A stretch of DNA of 6,981 bases from an uncultured Bryobacterales bacterium. GTDB lineage: Bacteria; Acidobacteriota; Terriglobia; Bryobacterales; UBA6623. The stretch spans positions 1 through 6,981 of the forward strand of contig CAMPKL010000186.1 in the NCBI GenBank assembly GCA_946887065.1, given 5' to 3'. Below are positions 1 to 4,624 of the stretch, in pieces. The position numbers were made by a program, and so were the translations under genes. The notes under the pieces were generated by a model. It was not told where the DNA came from. It made no database searches and worked only from the letters and a program-made list of their open reading frames with translations. How positions within the stretch are numbered: the first letter of the stretch is position 1; every line of letters starts with the position of its first letter.

Positions 1-165
1 GGCGAACGTCGCGCGGTCGGGATCGCGATAGTGCGCGTGCACCTCTGAAACGGCCTCGGGGCTGCCGGACTGAAAGGCGTCGAGCAGCTCCTTGGCCTGA
101 CGTTTCGGCTGATCGATGTCCGGACGGGCCGGAAGGTGTCGGGTAGGAAGCGAGCGGGTCGACAT
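1..165 (-). CDS. N-terminus of a probable ankyrin-repeat protein (cut by window edge)
   Basis: Only the first 55 codons are present, read leftward from an ATG at 165-163, and the frame is open to the edge. The start is supported by a strong Shine-Dalgarno sequence, AAAAGGAGC at 180-172, about 7 nt upstream of the ATG. The peptide contains LPARPDIDQPKRQAKELLDAF followed by a short Gly/Ser/Pro turn and an A-x-x-x-V-H-A-H-Y helix. From memory, this is the leader typical of many ankyrin-repeat proteins of Acidobacteria and relatives (LPARP-x-x-x-x-x-KRQAKELL-x-A). No ankyrin repeat lies inside the window, so the family call rests on the leader alone. No signal peptide or membrane segment is visible. 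The gene lies 220 nt beyond the permease stop on the same strand, with a PadR-like operator candidate between them. Its function is unknown; ankyrin repeats usually mediate protein-protein contacts. Confidence 0.65.
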   Translation of the reverse strand, partial: MSTRSLPTRHLPARPDIDQPKRQAKELLDAFQSGSPEAVSEVHAHYRDPDRATFA

Positions 166-385
166 GGATGAGCTCCTTTTCTGGCTGTGCGCAGTGCGTC
201 AGCCGATCGCCCGGTGTCCGCTCGCTCGGGCAGAAAAGAGTTCACTGGCAAACGATAAGTGAATCAGATACCAGGGGGACTCGGTCCCTTCCCGCGGACA
301 CGGCGGCGCCCTGGTGCGCGCCAAAGAGAGCATAACACGCGAAGCTGAGTGCCCTCACAATTCGCACATTACACGAGGTCCGCCC
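166..385. other. Intergenic region between permease and ankyrin-like gene
   Basis: This 220-nt stretch has no convincing ORF. It contains the Shine-Dalgarno sequence of the ankyrin-like gene (180-172, minus) and the near-palindrome at 241-263 described separately. It also has a short GGGAC-TCG-GTCCC hairpin at 276-288 and GC-rich partial stems around 302-322. None of the stems is followed by a T-run on the minus strand, so I cannot identify an intrinsic terminator for the permease operon. No convincing -35/-10 pair for the ankyrin-like gene was found. A TATCGT hexamer on the minus strand (257-252) is the best -10 resemblance, but it has no good -35 partner. Confidence 0.6.
241..263 (-). promoter_or_regulatory. 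Candidate PadR operator upstream of the ankyrin-like gene
   Basis: On the plus strand, TTCACTGGCA at 241-250 is followed by AGTGAA at 258-263. On the minus strand the site begins TTCACTT and ends TGCCAGTGAA with 6 nt between. The two sites at the padR start have the same TTCACTT and TGCCAGTGA parts with 4 nt between. At least 16 bases are shared, but the gap is 2 nt longer. The site sits about 76-98 nt upstream of the ankyrin-like ATG and points in the same direction as padR's own upstream site. The similarity is seen directly; PadR binding is inferred. The different spacing and lack of a clear promoter keep confidence moderate. Confidence 0.45.
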
Positions 386-3118
386 CTATGCGTCCTCTCT
401 CAAGGCCACCACCGGCTCCACCCTTAACGCACGCAAGATCGGGCCGATGCAGGCCAGCGCGCAGACGCCCATCGTGACGATTCCGAACGCGAGGAGCATC
501 GCGGCGTGCCTGGCAACGTCTGGGCCCGATCCGCTCCGGGTGAAGGTGACGAGGGCCAATAGGCTGCATCCGGCAAGAATGCCCGCGGCGGCTTGGAGCA
601 ACGGTGCGCGAAAAATCTCCGCGATGAGACGCGGCGCCGAGGCGCCCAACGCCACCCGCACCCCAATTTCCCGAGTTCGCCGCGTGACCGTGAAGGAGGT
701 CACGGAGTAGATTCCCGCCAGCGAGAGAAGGAGCACGATCGCGCTCGCCAACGTAAAACCGTTGGCGAAGACGCGCCAGGCGCGAGCGTCCCCGCTAACG
801 GCATTGTCGAGCGGCAAAATGTCGTGAAGCCGCAGCAGGGGACTGACATCCGCGGCGACACGGCGCAGCGTCGGCGTCAGCGACTCCGGATCGGCCCTGG
901 CGTGCACGGCGAGATAAAGAGGGGCGTTCGCCTCGCTGACGTCAAGGGCCTCATAAAGGCGCGCCTGCGCCGGGTTATCGAGATTTAACGGGGCGCCGCT
1001 GTCGGGCGCCAAGTCGCGCACGACGCCGACGATTTCAAGCCACGGTCCTGGCTCCGCAGGCGGTTGAAGAGCGTCGATTGATTCCGGGGCGAGGTAGCGA
1101 ATCCGTTGGCCGATCGCATTTCGGCCGCCCAGGATTCGATCGACAAACAAGTTGTTGACGATGACCGTGTTCGCGTTCTCGGCCAGGTCGCGTGAATCGA
1201 AGCTGCGGCCCGCCAGCACAGGCATTTGGAAGACTTCGAAAAAGTTCGGCGGTACGGCGGAAGCGCCCACTCCCGGGCGGTCGCCTTGCTGCTCAGAGCT
1301 CGCTTCACTCACTTCGATGGCGCGATAACTCGTCGTCGCCATCAGCGGGAGTCGCTCCGCCACGGTGACGGCCGCGACCGCAGCCTCTTCGGCGAGCCGT
1401 CGTTCCAGCTCACGAACGGCAACGGTAAAGTCTCGACGGCGGCGCTCCGGCACGGCTGCGTCGACGGCCTCCGCGGCGCCTTCCGATTCCATTTCGAGCC
1501 GCACCGAGAGGTACTGTTCGGCGGGGAAGACGCTCTCAACGGAAGCGATGTACTTGGCCTGGCGGTACACAACGTACGCGGTGGCCGTAAAAAGAACGGT
1601 GGCGGCGATCTGCGTCACGATCAGTCCTGTCCACACGCGGCCCATCCTGAGGCCTCCGCCTCCGGCCGTCGACTGGCGGAGCCGATCCGACACGCCTCGA
1701 CCCATGACCTTCAACCCCGGGACCACTCCCACGATGATGCCCGCCAGGAGCGTAAGCGCCGCGGCGTAGGCCACGGTGGTCGGCGACAGCCCGCCGTCGA
1801 GCCAGAACGGCCAGCGGTCCGGCCCGCGCAGCGCTTGCGCAGCCGCCTTCAACAGTTCGTTTGTCGCGATGAGGCCCAGAGCCGCCGCTAGCGCGGCCAG
1901 CAATAACGCCTCCAGCAAGAGCTGGCCCAGTATCCGGCCGCGCGAGGCGCCGAGCGCGCTCCTCACCAGAATCTCCCGCTCCCTGGTCGCCGAGCGAGTC
2001 AGCATCAACAGGGCGACATTGCCGCAGATGACGATCAACAGCAGGATGGCGAATGCGTTGACCGAATGGATTCCAGCAAGCGTAAAGAAGTCAGGAGGTA
2101 GCCAGATGATCGAGTTGGCATAAGGCAGCACTTGCGGAGTTAAGTTCGCATAGTGATCCGGGAAACTTGCCGCGTTGCGCGTCCCGATGACCGCCGCTTC
2201 CGCCTGCGCCTCCCGCAGATCGGCGCCCGGCGCCAGGCGGCCGAATACATGGAGCGTGCCTTGACCGGGCTCGCGAACCAGTTCCGCGGAACGGAGCGGC
2301 GTCCAAAGGTGGTCGTCGACGGGGAAGGCGAAGCCCTCGGGCATTACGCCGGCGATGGTCGCCTGAACCTCTCCGAGCCGCACCGTGCGGCCCACGACTG
2401 CCCGGTCGCCGCCAAAACGCGTTTGCCACAGGCGATATCCGAGGACCGCAACCGCGGGCGAGCCGAGGTCTTCATCTTCTTCCGTCAGCGCGCGCCCAAG
2501 CAGCGGAGGGACGCGCGTCATAGGGAAGGCCGACGGGCTGATCTCGGCGACCATCACGGGCTCGGCGACGCCGCCTTCAGCGGTGAGGTTCCGTTCTATT
2601 AGCCGGAAAGCTCCCAATTCCTGCAGCGTTGTTAGCTCTTCCCGCCAGGTGAGAAAGTCGTAGGAGCTTGAGCGTGTTCCAGCGTTCTCCACGCGGTCCC
2701 AGTACGTCAGCCCAACAATGCGTTCCCCTTCTGGGAGGGGGAGAACCGGGTCTGTCGCCCGCTTAACGATCTCGAAGACTCCGGCGCCGACCACGACCGC
2801 GAAGGCCATGGCGAGACTTCCGACTACCGTAAGCCCCGGATAGCGGACAAGCATTCGGACGCCGAGCCGTAACTCCATCGCCCAGCCCGTGAGCCATCGG
2901 TAGGATCGCGCATCGCGCTGAAGCTCTTTGCTTAGCTCGACGTTGCCGAACGTGCGTTTCGCCGCCAAACGCGCCTCCGCGGGGTCCATGCCATTCGCAA
3001 TGAACTTTTCCTCGAGAAGTTGGAGATGCGCTTCGATCTCCCGCGTGAGGTCGGCGTCGGCGCGGCGTCCGCGAAACGGCGCCGCTAGCCGATGAAAGAA
3101 GCGACGAAGATCCGACAT
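386..3118 (-). CDS. ADOP-family ABC transporter permease (FtsX/MacB-like, with permease prefix domain)
   Basis: A 910-residue membrane protein, full length for the ADOP family. Residues 1-75 form the cytoplasmic prefix domain (helical, with H-L-x-x-L-E-E-K, G-M-D-P-A-E-A-R and F-G-N-V-E). TM1 is about 94-118. A large extracytoplasmic MacB-like domain follows (about 120-345), with LLGRALTEED, VLGYRLW, RFGGD and GVMPEGFAFP. TM2-4 fall within about 353-470. A second permease unit repeats the plan: TM about 496-518, extracytoplasmic domain to about 780, then three helices (783-808, 834-858, 873-897). The conserved cytoplasmic segments REREILVRSALGAS (379-392) and RTREIGVRVALGAS (814-827) are the regions that contact an ATPase in FtsX-type exporters. 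The C-terminus LRVEPVVALRED is typical. The ATG lies 3 nt after the padR stop, with GGAG inside the end of padR at 3131-3128, so translation is probably coupled. No ATPase gene is visible, as usual for these orphan permeases, and the substrate is unknown. Confidence 0.93.
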   Translation of the reverse strand: MSDLRRFFHRLAAPFRGRRADADLTREIEAHLQLLEEKFIANGMDPAEARLAAKRTFGNVELSKELQRDARSYRWLTGWAMELRLGVRMLVRYPGLTVVGSLAMAFAVVVGAGVFEIVKRATDPVLPLPEGERIVGLTYWDRVENAGTRSSSYDFLTWREELTTLQELGAFRLIERNLTAEGGVAEPVMVAEISPSAFPMTRVPPLLGRALTEEDEDLGSPAVAVLGYRLWQTRFGGDRAVVGRTVRLGEVQATIAGVMPEGFAFPVDDHLWTPLRSAELVREPGQGTLHVFGRLAPGADLREAQAEAAVIGTRNAASFPDHYANLTPQVLPYANSIIWLPPDFFTLAGIHSVNAFAILLLIVICGNVALLMLTRSATREREILVRSALGASRGRILGQLLLEALLLAALAAALGLIATNELLKAAAQALRGPDRWPFWLDGGLSPTTVAYAAALTLLAGIIVGVVPGLKVMGRGVSDRLRQSTAGGGGLRMGRVWTGLIVTQIAATVLFTATAYVVYRQAKYIASVESVFPAEQYLSVRLEMESEGAAEAVDAAVPERRRRDFTVAVRELERRLAEEAAVAAVTVAERLPLMATTSYRAIEVSEASSEQQGDRPGVGASAVPPNFFEVFQMPVLAGRSFDSRDLAENANTVIVNNLFVDRILGGRNAIGQRIRYLAPESIDALQPPAEPGPWLEIVGVVRDLAPDSGAPLNLDNPAQARLYEALDVSEANAPLYLAVHARADPESLTPTLRRVAADVSPLLRLHDILPLDNAVSGDARAWRVFANGFTLASAIVLLLSLAGIYSVTSFTVTRRTREIGVRVALGASAPRLIAEIFRAPLLQAAAGILAGCSLLALVTFTRSGSGPDVARHAAMLLAFGIVTMGVCALACIGPILRALRVEPVVALREDA

Positions 3119-3121
3119 TTG

Positions 3122-3463
3122 TCAGAACTCCAATAGGAGCTTGTCAACGAGGCCGGCGAGACGCCGCCAGCTTTCGACCTTCTCCGTCATGGCGCGTTCA
3201 CCGGCCTTCGTGAGGGTATAGAACTTGGCCTCGCGATTGGTCTCGGTCTTTCGCCACGAGCCCTTGATCCAGCCTTTCTGCTCCAGCCGGATGAGCGCTG
3301 GATACAACGTTCCCTGATTGAGCGCGAGGGGATGGTCGGAGACCTGCTCGAGACGCGTCGCGAGCGCGTAGGCATGGAGCGGACCCATCGTGGACAGGGC
3401 CCGCAGCACGATGAGGTCGAGCGTACCCTGAAGCAACTCGACGCGCCGCTCTTCACTTGGCAT
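3122..3463 (-). CDS. PadR-family transcriptional regulator
   Basis: A 113-residue winged-helix repressor of PadR type. The N-terminal segment ELLQGTLDLIVLRAL (9-23) is helix 1. The probable recognition region is LNQGTLYPALIRLEQKGWI (48-66), where the L-x-x-G-T-L-Y-P-x-L signature is characteristic. The wing runs about 67-86 and includes RREAK-like NREAKFYTLT, and the C-terminal helix (about 87-112) would form the dimer. The ATG at 3463-3461 is the only plausible start: the frame is closed upstream by TGA at 3499-3497, and no other start codon lies between. No good Shine-Dalgarno sequence precedes it (only GGGA at 3478-3475, 11 nt away), which fits a leaderless mRNA. The gene heads a leftward operon with the permease. 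The start codon sits inside one half of the inverted element at 3452-3505, suggesting autorepression. The inducing ligand is unknown. Confidence 0.93.
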   Translation of the reverse strand: MPSEERRVELLQGTLDLIVLRALSTMGPLHAYALATRLEQVSDHPLALNQGTLYPALIRLEQKGWIKGSWRKTETNREAKFYTLTKAGERAMTEKVESWRRLAGLVDKLLLEF

Positions 3464-3486
3464 GCCAGTGATCGTCCCACGAGCTT
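3457..3486 (+). promoter_or_regulatory. Candidate promoter of the divergent membrane-protein gene
   Basis: This mirrors the padR promoter. A -35-like TTGGCA at 3457-3462 (five of six matches) lies in the left operator element, followed by an 18-nt spacer and GAGCTT at 3481-3486, which matches TATAAT only at A2 and T6. The predicted transcription start again falls on the A of the ATG (3494). The call depends mainly on symmetry with the other strand; the -10 alone would not be accepted. Confidence 0.25.
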
Positions 3487-3500
3487 CACTGGCATGTCAA
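3471..3500 (-). promoter_or_regulatory. Candidate padR-permease promoter
   Basis: On the minus strand a perfect -35 hexamer TTGACA lies at 3500-3495. After an 18-nt spacer comes GACGAT at 3476-3471, which matches TATAAT at only three of six positions but keeps A2, A5 and T6. The predicted start of transcription, 7-8 nt past the -10, falls on or next to the A of the padR ATG (3463), implying a leaderless transcript. The -35 lies inside the right operator element. The -35 is convincing and the -10 is weak. Confidence 0.4.
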
Positions 3501-4045
3501 GTGAAACTGCTCACGATGCTGACGGGTTGGGAAGGCAACCACAGCCGGAGTCGCCGCCAGTAAAATGGTGGGGCTTGATCTCCTACCGCGGCATCTTGGC
3601 TATCGGCATCGGCAGCCTCTTCTTGTGGCTCTTCTTTAACCCTGCGGCGCTCGATGAGGAAGAGCTGCCGACCCTCCTCGCGGGGATCCTTCTGTTGGTA
3701 GGCATCTGCCTAATCGTCGTCGGCATAGTTTTAATCGTCTTCGTCTACAAACGGTTTCGATTGCTAAGAGATGTCGCCCCAGCGGACGCTGAGGTCGTCA
3801 TCCGGGTCGACGACACCTGCGATTCCACCACCTATACCCTCGACATCCGTCTCCCGGACGGCGAGTGGGCGATCGGGGCGGTCGGCAACAAGACTGTGGA
3901 TCTGTACGGCAAAGACATCCCACACCGCGCTCAGGTATGGCGCGACCCGAAGACGGGCGCACCGTACGCCGTCGCCATCAACGGCCATCATTTCAACACG
4001 CTACCTCATGCGCGCGCGGGCAAGCGGTCCCGCCAAGCTGCGTAG
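3494..4045 (+). CDS. Small two-helix membrane protein of unknown function
   Basis: A 183-residue protein not assigned to a known family. Residues 1-30 are polar and Pro/Gln-rich. TM1 is about 33-49 (GILAIGIGSLFLWLFF), followed by a short acidic loop with DEEE (54-57), TM2 about 60-85, and a basic YKRFRLLR stretch. The remaining roughly 90 residues are soluble and appear beta-rich (AEVVIRVDD, YTLDIRLPDGEWAIGAVG, YAVAINGHHF). The positive-inside rule suggests both ends are cytoplasmic. The layout loosely recalls DUF3592-type proteins, but I see no diagnostic motif. The ATG at 3494 is chosen because it follows the padR start by 30 bp and sits in the operator. The frame is also open upstream to an ATG at 3332, but that would run 132 nt antisense into padR and add a non-membrane, shadow-like sequence. 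There is no strong ribosome binding site. Divergence from padR suggests PadR control. Confidence 0.72.
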   Translation: MSSETAHDADGLGRQPQPESPPVKWWGLISYRGILAIGIGSLFLWLFFNPAALDEEELPTLLAGILLLVGICLIVVGIVLIVFVYKRFRLLRDVAPADAEVVIRVDDTCDSTTYTLDIRLPDGEWAIGAVGNKTVDLYGKDIPHRAQVWRDPKTGAPYAVAINGHHFNTLPHARAGKRSRQAA

Positions 4046-4060
4046 AATCAAATAAAGACG

Positions 4061-4486
4061 ATGGCCGGCAAGACATCCAAAAAGGTACCCCTGCTCTCGG
4101 GCGGCAATCCGCAGATTGCCAAGGGCGACGGCGCTGCGCCGGTCGAGGCTTACATTGCGGCCATGCCGGGCTGGACGGGTGATGTCGGGCGGCGGCTCGA
4201 CGAGCTCATCGTGGGCGCCGTGCCCGGCGTCCGTAAGGCGGTGAGGTGGAACTCGCCTTTCTACGGAATCGAGGGCCGGGGCTGGTTCTTGAGCTTCCAT
4301 TGCTTTGCGCGATACGTCAAGGTCTCGTTCTTCCGCGGCACGGCGCTGCGCCCTGTCCCGCCGATCGAGTCCAAGCATGAGGGGATGCGTTACTTCCACA
4401 TCCACGAGGGCGAAGAGTTCGATGAGAACCTCGTGACGAACTGGATCAAGCAAGCGGCGAAGCTACCTGGCGAGACCCTGTTCTAA
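4061..4486 (+). CDS. DUF1801 (YdhG-like) domain protein
   Basis: A 141-residue soluble protein spanning one DUF1801 domain. The helical N-terminal part contains PVEAYIAAMPGWTGDVGRRLDELI (27-50). The most diagnostic stretch is VRKAVRWNSPFYGIEGRGWF (57-76), followed by VKVSFFRGTALRPVPP (86-101), SKHEGMRYFHI (104-114) and a final DENLVTNWIKQAAKLPG (121-137). This order (RWNSPFYG, KV-x-FF-x-G, SKH, R-Y, W-x-x-QAA) matches the family, whose fold is related to the frataxin-like YdhG group. The molecular function is not established. There is a short Lys-rich leader (AGKTSKKVP). The start follows the membrane-protein stop by 15 nt with only a weak AAAGA before it, so the two genes are probably co-transcribed. 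Confidence 0.88.
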   Translation: MAGKTSKKVPLLSGGNPQIAKGDGAAPVEAYIAAMPGWTGDVGRRLDELIVGAVPGVRKAVRWNSPFYGIEGRGWFLSFHCFARYVKVSFFRGTALRPVPPIESKHEGMRYFHIHEGEEFDENLVTNWIKQAAKLPGETLF

Positions 4487-4572
4487 CGGCGTAAGGGTAT
4501 TGCCGTAATGCCCCCCGTCCTCGAGTACCAGGCGTACACGGTTCTCCTAGGGAAATTCAGGGGGACTTGCTC

Positions 4573-4590
4573 ATGGTTCGGGACAACCAT
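4573..4590. repeat. Perfect inverted repeat ATGGTT-N6-AACCAT
   Basis: ATGGTT at 4573-4578 and AACCAT at 4585-4590 flank a 6-nt CGGGAC loop. It lies 34 nt before the TTG start of the GGDEF/EAL gene and just before a GATACT hexamer, where a dimeric regulator or an mRNA hairpin could act. It may be a chance palindrome; no second copy was noticed in the window. Confidence 0.3.
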
Positions 4591-4612
4591 TCCGGGATAC
4601 TTCTAAGTCCAA

Positions 4613-4620
4613 GGGGAGGT
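4613..4620 (+). promoter_or_regulatory. Ribosome binding site that decides the TTG start
   Basis: The purine run GGGGAGGT is an excellent Shine-Dalgarno sequence. The in-frame GTG at 4619-4621 overlaps it and so cannot easily use it. The TTG at 4625-4627 lies 5 nt after GGAGG (4615-4619), within the usual range. The frame is closed upstream by TAA at 4604-4606. TTG is therefore preferred. Confidence 0.6.
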
Positions 4621-4624
4621 GTCG

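Larger units (their letters stand above)
3452..3505. promoter_or_regulatory. Twin inverted 21-bp operator candidate spanning both divergent start codons
   Basis: The element at 3452-3472, read on the plus strand, and the element at 3505-3485, read on the minus strand, agree at 19 of 21 positions. Each is TTCACTT, then GGCA or GACA, then TGCCAGTGA plus one base. Each element alone is also roughly palindromic: the right one has TTCACT and AGTGAA arms 9 nt apart, and the left one contains the palindrome TGGCATGCCA at 3458-3467. A 12-nt spacer (3473-3484) separates them. The left element contains the padR ATG (3463-3461, minus) and the right one contains the ATG of the divergent gene (3494-3496, plus). 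PadR proteins commonly repress their own promoters by binding dyad sites as dimers, so binding by the adjacent PadR is the natural inference. It is not shown here. Confidence 0.7.
4487..4624. other. Intergenic region upstream of the cyclic-di-GMP gene
   Basis: 138 nt without a supported gene. A 5-bp stem ACGGC/GCCGT with a long loop (about 4487-4505) follows the DUF1801 stop, but it lacks a T-run and is too weak to call a terminator. A perfect 6-bp inverted repeat lies at 4573-4590. GATACT at 4596-4601 (four of six matches to TATAAT) could be a -10 for the downstream gene, but no good -35 is placed correctly. I see no resemblance to a cyclic-di-GMP riboswitch. Confidence 0.5.

Noticed and set aside
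274..290. GGGAC-TCG-GTCCC hairpin as terminator of the permease operon
   Set aside because: The stem is only 5 bp and no T-run follows on the minus strand.
1226..1891. Plus-strand 221-codon open frame inside the permease gene
   Set aside because: It is antisense to the coding permease, rich in Arg/His/Gly as expected from GC-rich shadow frames, and has no recognisable domain.
3332..3493. Upstream extension of the membrane-protein frame to ATG 3332
   Set aside because: It would run 132 nt antisense over the well-supported padR N-terminus, and the added residues are charged and shadow-like. The ATG at 3494 fits the divergent layout.
3187..3495. Minus-strand 102-codon frame starting at 3495 within the right operator element
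   Set aside because: It overlaps padR in another frame, is Ser/Arg-rich with no domain, and padR has a complete family match.
4001..4453. Minus-strand 150-codon frame opposite the DUF1801 gene
   Set aside because: The plus strand encodes a full DUF1801 domain; the opposite frame has no family features.
4487..4505. ACGGC/GCCGT stem as terminator after the DUF1801 gene
   Set aside because: The stem is short, the loop is long (11 nt) and there is no T-run.
4487..4624. Possible cyclic-di-GMP riboswitch upstream of the GGDEF/EAL gene
   Set aside because: None of the conserved GEMM-type core segments could be found and the leader looks too short.
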